64,000 nucleotides of DNA from Nitrospirillum amazonense (GTDB lineage: Bacteria; Pseudomonadota; Alphaproteobacteria; Azospirillales; Azospirillaceae), in the NCBI RefSeq assembly GCF_007828045.1, contig NZ_VITN01000020.1:60941-124940 (forward strand), given 5' to 3'. The translations under genes were made by a program, and so were the position numbers. The stretch's first letter is position 1. Every line of letters begins with the position of its first letter. Shown one piece after another: positions 50,930-58,788 of the stretch. The notes beneath the pieces are model-generated. The model was not told the DNA's origin. It searched no databases and worked only from the letters and a program-made list of their open reading frames with translations.

Positions 50930-52087
50930 TCACTTGGCTTGCCATACCTCGGAATGGGCATCCATGTAGTCGCCCAGCGCCTTGGCGATCTTGGCGTCGT
51001 CGGCCAGGCTGGGATGGGAATGACAGCCGCTGAAGGCGATGTCGTGCATGGGCAGGAAGGCCAGGCGGTTCTCCCCGGCCGCGTGCAGCTTGTCCGCCAC
51101 CTTGGCCACTTCCGCCGCGATCTCGCCATCGGCCATGTCGGTCGCCCACAGCAGGAAATAGGCCTGGGGATTGTGGGCGCGCAGGGCTTTCACGAAGTCG
51201 ACGTAGGTTGCCTCATAATCGGCGTGCAGGGCGTCGCGCGTCGCCCACTTCTCCCCGGCATGTAGCTGGGTGGTGAAGTCGTTGGTACCCAGGGCGATGA
51301 CGATGACCTGGGGATGCCAAGCCGCATCTTCATAGCGGACGGCATGGTCGAACAGGGTGTAAGGGTAGGCCTGCGGCAGGGTGTCCGCGGCGAAGCCGTT
51401 GTAGTTGCGGACGATGCCCCGGCCGGAAATGGCGTTCACCTGGTAATCGGCACCGTAGCGGCCGGCCAGGCGCGGCGCGATGCCCTGCGAGGTATCGGTT
51501 GTGTCCCACACCTCGGCCGTCGTGCATGTCTGCTGGAACGCCGCCTGGTCCGCAATGTTGCCGTAGCCCACGGTGTGGCTGTCGCCGATAAACTCGATCT
51601 GCCGCGCCCGGGCCGGAGTGGGCAGCGGCTTGGTGCCCGCCGGGGCGTAAAAACCGCCAAAGGCGCTGGGGCCGGCCTGGGTTTCGCTGGCGGTGTCGAC
51701 ACGCAGGGTGTGTGCGCCCGGCTTCAGTCCCGTGACGCGATAGATGCCCGGCTTAGGCTTCACCAGCGCCGTCGGCGTGCCGCCATCGACGCTGATGCGC
51801 AGGCTGACGTCGCCCGGGCCCACGCGGAACAGCGCCGAGCTGCCCTGGAACCGGCTCTCGACATAGGTGCCCGGCCATTGCCGGCGGAAACCGCCGTCGG
51901 TCCCCTCGGCCAACACCCGGCCGCCGATGTGCCCCGGCAGGGCCGTGGCGCCGGCGGGCAGATCGGCCACAGGTTCCACCTTGGGCGCCCCCTTGAGGGA
52001 CGGCGGCTCCTTGGCCAGGACCGGGCCGGCAGCCAGGGTGGCCGTAAGCGACAGAACGAACGCCGACAGAACGTTTAGGGACTTCAC
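50930..52087 (-). CDS. Exported SGNH/CE2-like carbohydrate esterase
   Basis: This 385-residue protein begins with a signal peptide (SLTATLAAGPVLA), then a jelly-roll domain (about 60-150), then an SGNH hydrolase domain with FIGDSHTVGYG (Ser nucleophile), GRGIVRNYNG, ALGTNDF and the C-terminal SGCHSHPS His region. This two-part layout matches carbohydrate esterase family 2, which removes acetyl groups from xylan or other polysaccharides. The GTG at 52087 has a strong GGGAGGAAA ribosome site 7 bases upstream, so I reject longer in-frame starts that lack a signal peptide. Confidence 0.85.
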   Translation of the reverse strand: MKSLNVLSAFVLSLTATLAAGPVLAKEPPSLKGAPKVEPVADLPAGATALPGHIGGRVLAEGTDGGFRRQWPGTYVESRFQGSSALFRVGPGDVSLRISVDGGTPTALVKPKPGIYRVTGLKPGAHTLRVDTASETQAGPSAFGGFYAPAGTKPLPTPARARQIEFIGDSHTVGYGNIADQAAFQQTCTTAEVWDTTDTSQGIAPRLAGRYGADYQVNAISGRGIVRNYNGFAADTLPQAYPYTLFDHAVRYEDAAWHPQVIVIALGTNDFTTQLHAGEKWATRDALHADYEATYVDFVKALRAHNPQAYFLLWATDMADGEIAAEVAKVADKLHAAGENRLAFLPMHDIAFSGCHSHPSLADDAKIAKALGDYMDAHSEVWQAK

Positions 52088-52372
52088 CGCTTTCCTCCCA
52101 GCATCAGACTTATATGCCAAATGGCGGGAGAGTAGCGGTATCGGTTGCCGGCTGCCAGTGCGGGAACGGAAGCGCCCCCGGCTGGCCATACGGATGCGGC
52201 CGCAAGATGCCCTCCAGCCCGATGCGGCGCAGCAATTCGGCCCGCACCCGGTCGGCCACGCGCGGATTTCGTTGCACAAATGCGATACTATTTACGAACC
52301 GCTAGGCCCTTGATTATCCTGGCCGCTACGCAACACCGCAGGCCCGGCCTGGACAGAATAACACGGCGGATC

Positions 52373-54421
52373 ATGGGCCCCTCTCCTTCGCCCCCCCATC
52401 GGCCGGCGCCCCCCCATCGGCCGGCGCCGCACCGGCGGTCGCGGTCCCTGGCGACGCTGGCTGGCCATGGCCGCACCCAATGCCTGGCCGCGGCCGTGCT
52501 GGCGCTGTTGATCTTTTCCGCCGATGCCTTCAGCCCGCTGCAGGGCGCGGTGGCGGTGCTGCACACCGCCGTCGTGCTGCTGGTCGCCATCTCCCACGGC
52601 CGCCGGGCGGTGATGCTCACGGGCCTGGCCTGCGCTGCGCTGACCGGCGGCGCCTTCCTGGCCGGCCATATGGATGACCTGTCGGAAGGGGCGGCCATGC
52701 GCCTGGCCGTCAGCCTGACGGCCATCCTCATCACCACCCTGCTGTCGCTCAGCAATCGCAGCGCCCGCACCGCCATGGCGGAGCAGGCCCGCATCCTGGA
52801 GCTGACGCACGACACCGTGGTCATCCACGACGCCGACGGCATCATCCGCTATTGGAACGATGGCGCGGAACATCTGTACGGCTGGACCCGGGAGGAGGCG
52901 CTGGGCCAACCCTGTCAGCAGCTGCTGCAGACCGCTTATCCGGCGGACGAGGTGCGCCAAGCCCTCGCCCAGGCCGGCCACTGGTCCGGCGAGCTGACAC
53001 GGGTGCGCCGCGACGGTCGCCGCATCGTGCTGGCCAGCCGCTGGCTGGCGCGCTTCAACGGCCAGGGCGGTAACATCGGCATTATCGAGACCAGCGCCGA
53101 CCTGACGGAACAGCGGCGGGCGGACGCGGAACGCCAAAGATCCGAGGGACGCTATCGCGCCATCTTCAACGCCGCCGGCTTCGCCATCTGGGAGTCGGAC
53201 TGGACGGACGCCTTCCGCGTGCTGGAAAGGGCGCGCGACCTGGGTGGCGGCGACCTCAAGGCCGGCCTGGCCCTGCACCCCGACCTGATCCGGCAGGCGG
53301 GTCAAGCGACCCGCATCCGCGCCATCAACGCCGCCGCCGTCCGCCTGTTCGAGGCGGAGGGGGCGGAGCAGCTGCTGGCGGGCAGCATCGTCGCCATGTA
53401 CACACCCAGCAGCGAGGCCGCCCTGGTCCAGGTGTTCGCCGCCCTGTCGGCGGGTGAGCGCATGGTGGAAGCGGAGGGCCAATTCCGCACCCTGTCGGGC
53501 GGCATGGTGGACGTGGTGCTGCGCGTCACCGTCCCGCCGGAGGATGAGGACTGGTCGCGCATCCTGGTCATGGCGCTGGACGTGACGGAGCGCAACCAGG
53601 TCCAGGCCAAGCTGGCGCAGCTCAGGACCGAACTGGCGCATGTATCGCGCATGAGCACGCTGGGCCAGCTGGCGGCATCCATCGCGCATGAAGTCAACCA
53701 GCCGCTGTCGGCCATCATCACCTATGGCAAGACGGGCCGCCGCTGGCTGGCGCGCGGGCCCGAGCATGCGCATGAGGTGGAGGACTGCCTGCAGCATGTG
53801 GTGACCAACGGCACCCGCGCCGCCGACGTCATCGCCCGCATCCGCGCCCTGGCCCGCAAGGCGCCGCCCAAGACCGACACCCTGGTGGTGGAGGCCCTGG
53901 TGGCCGAAACCGTGGCCTTGGTGGGGCGCGAGGTGCAGGCCAAGGCCATCGCCGTCCGCGTCCTGTGCCCGTCCGACCTGCCGCCGGTGCGGGGTGACAA
54001 GGTGCAGGTGCAGCAGGTGCTGATGAACCTGCTGATGAATGCCATCCAGGCCACCGCCGCGCAGGGGAACCCGCTGGTGGACGGCGATACGGCCCGCGAC
54101 ATCACCATCCTGGCGGAGCGGGCGGATAATCTGGTCAGGGTTTCCGTACGGGACAGCGGCGGCGGCATTCAGGACGTGGAACCGGCGACCTTGTTCGAAC
54201 CCTTCTTCACCACCAAGGCCGATGGCATGGGCATGGGCCTGTCTATCTGCCGCTCCATCATCGAGGCGCACGGCGGGCAGATCACTGCGGCCAACAACGA
54301 CGGTGCCGCCCCCGGAAGCGGCCGCCCGGGCGCCACCTTCGCCTTCACCCTGCCGGCGGCGCCGGAGGAGCGGGCGGCTGGCGACGGCGTCGGGGAAAGT
54401 GGCGGCATGCACGCCGCGTGA
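52373..54421 (+). CDS. Membrane PAS sensor histidine kinase
   Basis: This 682-residue kinase has a Pro/His-rich N-terminus with an 18-base tandem repeat (HRPAPP/HRPAPH), three to four membrane segments (about 35-130), PAS 1 (about 145-265, with DADGIIRYWNDGAEHLYGW), PAS 2 (about 275-410), then a HisKA domain with SIAHEVNQPLSAI (His439) and a HATPase with NLLMNAIQAT, DSGGGI and GMGMGLSICRSIIEAHGG. It belongs to the FixL/DctB-like HPK4 group. A response regulator follows 56 bases later. No heme-binding His is evident in the PAS domains. The ATG at 52373 is chosen as the first after the membrane-free leader; the preceding 285 bases hold no gene. Confidence 0.88.
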   Translation: MGPSPSPPHRPAPPHRPAPHRRSRSLATLAGHGRTQCLAAAVLALLIFSADAFSPLQGAVAVLHTAVVLLVAISHGRRAVMLTGLACAALTGGAFLAGHMDDLSEGAAMRLAVSLTAILITTLLSLSNRSARTAMAEQARILELTHDTVVIHDADGIIRYWNDGAEHLYGWTREEALGQPCQQLLQTAYPADEVRQALAQAGHWSGELTRVRRDGRRIVLASRWLARFNGQGGNIGIIETSADLTEQRRADAERQRSEGRYRAIFNAAGFAIWESDWTDAFRVLERARDLGGGDLKAGLALHPDLIRQAGQATRIRAINAAAVRLFEAEGAEQLLAGSIVAMYTPSSEAALVQVFAALSAGERMVEAEGQFRTLSGGMVDVVLRVTVPPEDEDWSRILVMALDVTERNQVQAKLAQLRTELAHVSRMSTLGQLAASIAHEVNQPLSAIITYGKTGRRWLARGPEHAHEVEDCLQHVVTNGTRAADVIARIRALARKAPPKTDTLVVEALVAETVALVGREVQAKAIAVRVLCPSDLPPVRGDKVQVQQVLMNLLMNAIQATAAQGNPLVDGDTARDITILAERADNLVRVSVRDSGGGIQDVEPATLFEPFFTTKADGMGMGLSICRSIIEAHGGQITAANNDGAAPGSGRPGATFAFTLPAAPEERAAGDGVGESGGMHAA

Positions 54422-54477
54422 TCGCCGTGCCAAGTCGCCGGCCCCCGGACACCTGACACCCGAATTAACATCTATGT

Positions 54478-54975
54478 ATGATGGGCCCCCGCCCGCCCCC
54501 AGGGTACAGGGATGCGTTCAAGGAGGCGTGCGGCACGATGGGCGCGCATCCCCACCAGCCGTCATCCGGCGGGTGCGTGTCTGAAGGCGGAGTAAGGGCC
54601 CTGAGCAATCCCATTATCGCGATCGTCGACGATGACGCGGAAGTCCGCGGCAGCCTGCTGAGCCTCATGCGCTCCGCCGGGTTCGATGCCCGGGGATTCG
54701 ACGGGGCGGTGGCATTCCTGGACTCCCCCGCGCGGGGCCAGGCCGCCTGCCTGGTCACCGACCTGCACATGCCGGTCATGGACGGGTTGGCCCTGCAGGC
54801 GGCGCTGCGGGACGCCGGAAACGACCTGCCCATCATCATCATGACCGCCTTCGCCGATCCCGCCCTGAGCCAGCGGGCGCTGGACGCCGGTGCCGCGGCC
54901 TTCCTGTGCAAGCCCTTGGACCCTGAAGATTTGCTGACCCGGGTTGAAGCGGCGGTGGCGGGGCGGGACCGATAG
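54478..54975 (+). CDS. Single-domain response regulator, FixJ-receiver-like
   Basis: The receiver domain carries the acidic pair IVDDDAEVRG, the phospho-acceptor Asp95 in VTDLHMPVMDG, MTAFAD and FLCKPLD. It resembles FixJ-type receivers but ends right after the domain, so it has no DNA-binding helix-turn-helix. The frame opens at 54478, but the first 40 residues look non-coding (MMGPRPPPGYRD); an ATG at 54538, a GTG at 54577 or a CTG at 54601 is likelier as the true start. It lies directly after the PAS kinase gene and is probably its partner. Confidence 0.8.
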   Translation: MMGPRPPPGYRDAFKEACGTMGAHPHQPSSGGCVSEGGVRALSNPIIAIVDDDAEVRGSLLSLMRSAGFDARGFDGAVAFLDSPARGQAACLVTDLHMPVMDGLALQAALRDAGNDLPIIIMTAFADPALSQRALDAGAAAFLCKPLDPEDLLTRVEAAVAGRDR

Positions 54976-55024
54976 CCTATCCAACCGCGCGCTTCCCACG
55001 GAGACCTGGCGGACGGGCCCCGCG

Positions 55025-55378
55025 TCAGGGCGTCCGGCCAGCGAGACGATTTATGAAGTCGCGGTCGGGCGGCATGCCCACCTCGGGCGCGGCGATGCTG
55101 GACGGGCGGTCATGCATGCCCGCCAGCCCGGTGATGAACCGCCGCGCCGGATCCTCCCCCAACTGAGCCTCGGGGGCCGGCTGAGCCGTGGGCCCGGGCT
55201 GAGCTTCAAGGTGGACGGGATCGTGCGGCACCCCGGCGTCCCGCTCCCCCGCCAATGACGCGATGAAGGCTTTCGCCGGGTCATCCGGCCGCGCGGCGAG
55301 CGCCGGGCTGGACATAATTCCAATCAGGATCAAGGCGCCAATGGGCGCGCGCAGCACTCTCTGGACAGAGGCGGACAT
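55025..55378 (-). CDS. Small exported protein with three FIxxLAG repeats
   Basis: This 117-residue protein of unknown function begins with a signal peptide (APIGALILIGIMSSPALAA). The mature part has three copies of one short motif: DPAKAFIASLAGERD, DPARRFITGLAGMHD and DRDFINRLAGRTP at the very end, separated by Pro/Gly/Ala-rich linkers. I do not recognise the family. The ATG at 55378 is chosen for the signal peptide. It may bind a partner through the repeated amphipathic helix; that is a guess. Confidence 0.65.
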   Translation of the reverse strand: MSASVQRVLRAPIGALILIGIMSSPALAARPDDPAKAFIASLAGERDAGVPHDPVHLEAQPGPTAQPAPEAQLGEDPARRFITGLAGMHDRPSSIAAPEVGMPPDRDFINRLAGRTP

Positions 55379-55495
55379 CTTTTGTCTCCGGCAATGCGCC
55401 GCGCCGCCGCCCCGAAAGGGGACACAGGCGAGGAGCCATTCGTGACCCCGCATTGCTGGGCAGGGCGCAGCATCAAGTTACCCCACCAAAATATG

Positions 55496-55531
55496 TGATG
55501 AGTGATGGGTTTGCTATACCATCACTCATCA
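55496..55531. promoter_or_regulatory. Perfect 13-base inverted repeat upstream of repeat protein
   Basis: TGATGAGTGATGG (55496-55508) and CCATCACTCATCA (55519-55531) are perfect arms around a 10-base AT-rich spacer. The site lies 118 bases upstream of the small exported protein and after the catalase terminator. GAGTGATGG-like half-sites suggest an operator or a stable RNA hairpin; there is no T-run on either side. Confidence 0.5.
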
Positions 55532-55559
55532 TAATCCCGGATATCAGCCATGCCCGGAT

Positions 55560-55593
55560 AAAAAAAGCCACGCCGGCGACAAGCCGGCGTGGC
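55560..55593 (-). terminator. Rho-independent terminator of manganese catalase
   Basis: On the minus strand GCCACGCCGGC pairs perfectly (11 base pairs) around TTGTC and is followed by seven T (55566-55560). It lies 93 bases past the catalase stop and is a textbook terminator. Confidence 0.92.
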
Positions 55594-55685
55594 GTATAAG
55601 GGGGCCACCATGGGCCCCCGAAGGTGCTTTTCCAGCGTTCGGGCAGGTGCCCAGGCCCTAACGCCCGGCCAACGCCCAGGTGGAA

Positions 55686-56579
55686 TCAAACATCCGCCAT
55701 CTCCGCCGCGACCTTGCCGGACCCGAGGTCGGCGCCGGTCACAGGGTCGCTTTCGGGGTTCGACATGGTGCGGGCCATCAGGGCCCGGGCGGCCTCCTTC
55801 TGCGCGTCGGTCAAGGTGACGGACGGCAAGCCGTCGCCGCCGTCCAGCGGCAGGCTGCCCTCCACATCGTCCAGCCGTTGCCAGGCCCCGCCGGTGTTCC
55901 ACGGGCCTTCGGTGTCCCCTTCGCCTTGGGACGTGTTGACGTAAAGGTCGGCGAATTCGGCCTTGCCCGGCAGCTTTCCCGGCGGGAAGTTGGGTTCGAT
56001 GGCGTAGAGTGCCTTCTCGAACGATTTCTGGTGCGCGATCTCCCGCGTCATGAGGAAACCCAGGGCGTCCTTGATGCCGGGATCGTCGGTGACATTGATC
56101 AGCCGTTCGTAGACGATCTTGGCCCGGCTCTCCGCCGCGATGTTGGAGCGCAAGTCACAGGTGGGATCGCCGATGCTGTCGATGTAGGCCGCTGTCCACG
56201 GCACGCCGGAGGAGTTGGTCAGCGACGGCCCGCCACCATACAGCAGCGACTGGGTATGGCTGTCGCCGCCCTGGTTCAGCGCGGCATAGAGGTCGGCCTC
56301 CGCCATGTTGGCCTCGGCCAGGTCACCCTTGATGCCCTTGTTCAGCATGGCGACGATGCTGCCGATGATCTCCAGGTGGCTCAGCTCCTCCGTGGCGATG
56401 TCGAACAGCATGTCCTTGCGGCCGGGGTCGGTCTCACCCAGCGCCTGGGTGAAATAGCGCATGGCGGCCGCCAGCTCGCCCTGCGGGCCGCCGAACTGCT
56501 CCAGCATCAGGCTGGCCAGGACGGGGTTGGGTTCGGCGACCCGCACCGTGTATTGCAGGCGCTTGTTGTGCATGAACAT
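55686..56579 (-). CDS. Manganese catalase
   Basis: This 297-residue di-manganese catalase breaks down hydrogen peroxide. It is a ferritin-like four-helix bundle with metal ligands in LEQFGGPQGELAAAMRYF, DIATEELSHLEIIG, NIAAESRAKIVYERL and MTREIAHQKSFEKAL. The C-terminal part matches the extended family type. It is probably cytoplasmic or spore-coat-like but without sporulation here. The upstream region holds CTGGAA-TTG-TTCCAG (56660-56674) and a 14-base palindrome (56639-56652), possible control sites. Confidence 0.95.
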   Translation of the reverse strand: MFMHNKRLQYTVRVAEPNPVLASLMLEQFGGPQGELAAAMRYFTQALGETDPGRKDMLFDIATEELSHLEIIGSIVAMLNKGIKGDLAEANMAEADLYAALNQGGDSHTQSLLYGGGPSLTNSSGVPWTAAYIDSIGDPTCDLRSNIAAESRAKIVYERLINVTDDPGIKDALGFLMTREIAHQKSFEKALYAIEPNFPPGKLPGKAEFADLYVNTSQGEGDTEGPWNTGGAWQRLDDVEGSLPLDGGDGLPSVTLTDAQKEAARALMARTMSNPESDPVTGADLGSGKVAAEMADV

Positions 56580-57297
56580 CGTCTTCGTCCTTCTGATTCC
56601 TGTCGTGACCCATGGGCGACGGCGCGCGCCCTGGAAGCGCCTTTTAAAAGGCTACGAATCTGGAATTGTTCCAGTAAAACGAAACGTCAAAAGTAATTGC
56701 CGAGACATAGCTTCGCTTATGTGTGGGGATTCATAATAATTCTCAGTGGAATTATTGAGATTCCCACCGCCTCCCTCATCGCCACGGAACCGGCGGCGCT
56801 GGCCCGGTTTGTCTGCACACGGGGGGAGGTGCCCAGCGCGTTGCCGCCGCCCAAGACCGGACGGTCGTGTCAGCCTGCCGGTTCATCGGAAGGAACCCTC
56901 CACAGCCATCGGGGTATGGCCGTGTCAAGAAGCTTGAACCCCACCGGTTCCCCAAGGCGCGTCGTCCGGCCATCGGGGGTATTCCCGAGGAATTCCAGCG
57001 GGGCCGTTCCGCATATTCCGGCTTATGTCCCTATGGCCGATTTCTCGCTGTGGAATTCGATGTTTTTCTTTCTGCCGATTGGGAACTTCCCAGAACCACT
57101 CCTCCCCACCGGTTTTTTTTACAATCCCGCTCCTGGCCCGCCTTCTCGTCATTCACCGTGCTAAAGGCCGGGTTCGCCGGAACCACCGACGGGTTCCGAG
57201 GTTGGGAGCCCTCAGCCGGGGGGGCATCCGGGCGGGGGGGCATCCGGGGGGGAGCGTCCGCAATCTGTAATTCGGAACGAGGGCCGCCTTGGTTGAA
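56580..57297. other. 718-base intergenic region
   Basis: This region separates the divergent catalase and KaiC-like genes. It holds palindromes at 56639-56652 (GCCTTTTAAAAGGC) and 56660-56674 near the catalase, an eight-T run at 57113-57120, CGGAACC/GGTTCCG arms at 57178-57198, and G-rich imperfect repeats (GGGGGGGCATCCGGG) at about 57222-57255. Frames here overlap in several phases with no family match, so I call no gene. A promoter for each neighbour must be present. Confidence 0.5.
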
Positions 57298-58788
57298 ATG
57301 AACACCCTGTCATCCAGGGCCGCAACCGGTATACCCGGCTTGGACGATGTTCTGGCCGGCGGGCTGTCGCGCCGTCACGTTTTCCTGCTGGAAGGGGAGC
57401 CTGGGTCGGGAAAGACGACCATCGCCTTGCAGTTCCTGCTTCAAGGGGCGGCCGAGGGAGAGCGCACCCTCTATGTCACCATGTCCGAGACGGAGGCCGA
57501 ACTCCGCGAGGGTGCCGCCGCGCGGGGATGGGCTTTGCCGCCCAGCATCCAGATATTGGAGCTGGTGTCGCCCGAGGCGCTTCTGGACGCGGATCAACGC
57601 CAGACCTTGATCCACGCCTCGGATCTGGAACTCGGCGAGAGCATGGAGCGCCTGGTCGAAGAGGTCGAACGCGTCAAGCCTGACCGCATTGCCTTGGACA
57701 GCCTGTCGGAACTGCGCCTTCTCGCCCAAAGCTCTCTGCGGTATCGCCGCCAGGTGCTGACGCTGAAGCATTACTTCGCCAGCCTGGGTGCCACAGTCCT
57801 GATGCTGGACGACCTGACCACCGACACCTGGGACAGGACGGTTCACAGCGTCGCCCACGGCGTCGTACACCTTGAACAGCTGGCCCCCGCCTACGGCGCC
57901 GAACGCCGGCGGCTGAGGGTGCTCAAATATCGGGGAACGGCCTTCAGAGGCGGCTTCCACGACTTCATCATCAGCGCCGAGGGTGTCCGCGTCTTTCCCC
58001 GCCTGGTCGCCATTGAACACAAGACGCGCTTCGCGCGCGACGAGCTGAAGAGCGGCAACCCCGCCCTGGACCGGCTTCTGGGTGGCGGGGTGGAAGCGGG
58101 TTCCAGCACGCTGGTCATCGGTCCGGCGGGAACCGGGAAGTCGATGCTCGCCATAACTTTCGTCGTCGCCGCTGTCGCACGCGGCGAAAAGGCGGCGATC
58201 TTCGCATTCGATGAAGAGATCGGCCTGCTCTTCAAGCGGATGAAGGCCTTCGGCATCGATCTGGAGGCGCTGCGCAAAAGGGGTGACGTGTTCGTCGAGC
58301 AGGTGGACGCGGCGGAACTGTCGCCCGGCGAATTCTCGCACCGGGTGCGCGCCGCCGTCGACGAGCAGGGGATCAAGACCGTCGTCATCGACAGCCTGAC
58401 GGGCTATGAGGCGGCCATGCCGGAGGAACGCGCCTTGGTCCTTCACCTTCACGAAGTCCTGCTCTACCTCAACCGCCAGGGGGTCACGACATTCGTGACG
58501 GTGGCGCAGCACGGGCTGTTCGGCAGCATGGAGAGCCCGGTTGAGATCACCTACCTTGCCGACACCGTGATCCTGCTGCGCTATTTCGAGGCCGACGGCG
58601 ATATCCGCAGGGCGATGTCCGTCGTGAAGAAGCGGACCGGCCCGCATGAAAGCACCATTCGGGAATACCGCATCGCGGATGGCGGCCTTCAATTGGGCGA
58701 ACCCCTGCGCACCCTTCAGGGCGTGCTGCGGGGGACCCCGCTCTATACCGGCGCGCAGGCCGCCCTGTTTGACGGAAATCCAGCGTGA
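57298..58788 (+). CDS. KaiC-like double-domain ATPase
   Basis: This 496-residue protein has two RecA-type KaiC domains: CI with Walker A GEPGSGKTT (33-41) and CII with GPAGTGKS (275-282). The CII catalytic Glu pair is kept (FAFDEEIG), but the CI pair reads SE (VTMSETEAEL). The cyanobacterial phosphorylation pair Ser-Thr aligns with Thr418-Tyr419 (EITYLADTVILLRYF), so it is a KaiC relative rather than a clock KaiC. No kaiA or kaiB is here. Its stop overlaps the next kinase start (GTGA), so the two are coupled and probably work together in a stress or light/redox response. Confidence 0.88.
   Translation: MNTLSSRAATGIPGLDDVLAGGLSRRHVFLLEGEPGSGKTTIALQFLLQGAAEGERTLYVTMSETEAELREGAAARGWALPPSIQILELVSPEALLDADQRQTLIHASDLELGESMERLVEEVERVKPDRIALDSLSELRLLAQSSLRYRRQVLTLKHYFASLGATVLMLDDLTTDTWDRTVHSVAHGVVHLEQLAPAYGAERRRLRVLKYRGTAFRGGFHDFIISAEGVRVFPRLVAIEHKTRFARDELKSGNPALDRLLGGGVEAGSSTLVIGPAGTGKSMLAITFVVAAVARGEKAAIFAFDEEIGLLFKRMKAFGIDLEALRKRGDVFVEQVDAAELSPGEFSHRVRAAVDEQGIKTVVIDSLTGYEAAMPEERALVLHLHEVLLYLNRQGVTTFVTVAQHGLFGSMESPVEITYLADTVILLRYFEADGDIRRAMSVVKKRTGPHESTIREYRIADGGLQLGEPLRTLQGVLRGTPLYTGAQAALFDGNPA

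Noticed and set aside
52088..52279. N-terminal extension of the SGNH esterase to an ATG at 52279
   Set aside because: The GTG at 52087 has a strong ribosome site and starts a signal peptide; the extension has no such features.
56640..56700. A general-stress (EcfG-type) promoter upstream of manganese catalase
   Set aside because: A GGAAC element is present on the minus strand, but no CGTT-like element occurs at the required 16-17 base distance.
56697..57301. Overlapping frames between catalase and the KaiC-like gene
   Set aside because: Several frames on both strands overlap without family match, signal or ribosome site; composition is that of non-coding DNA.
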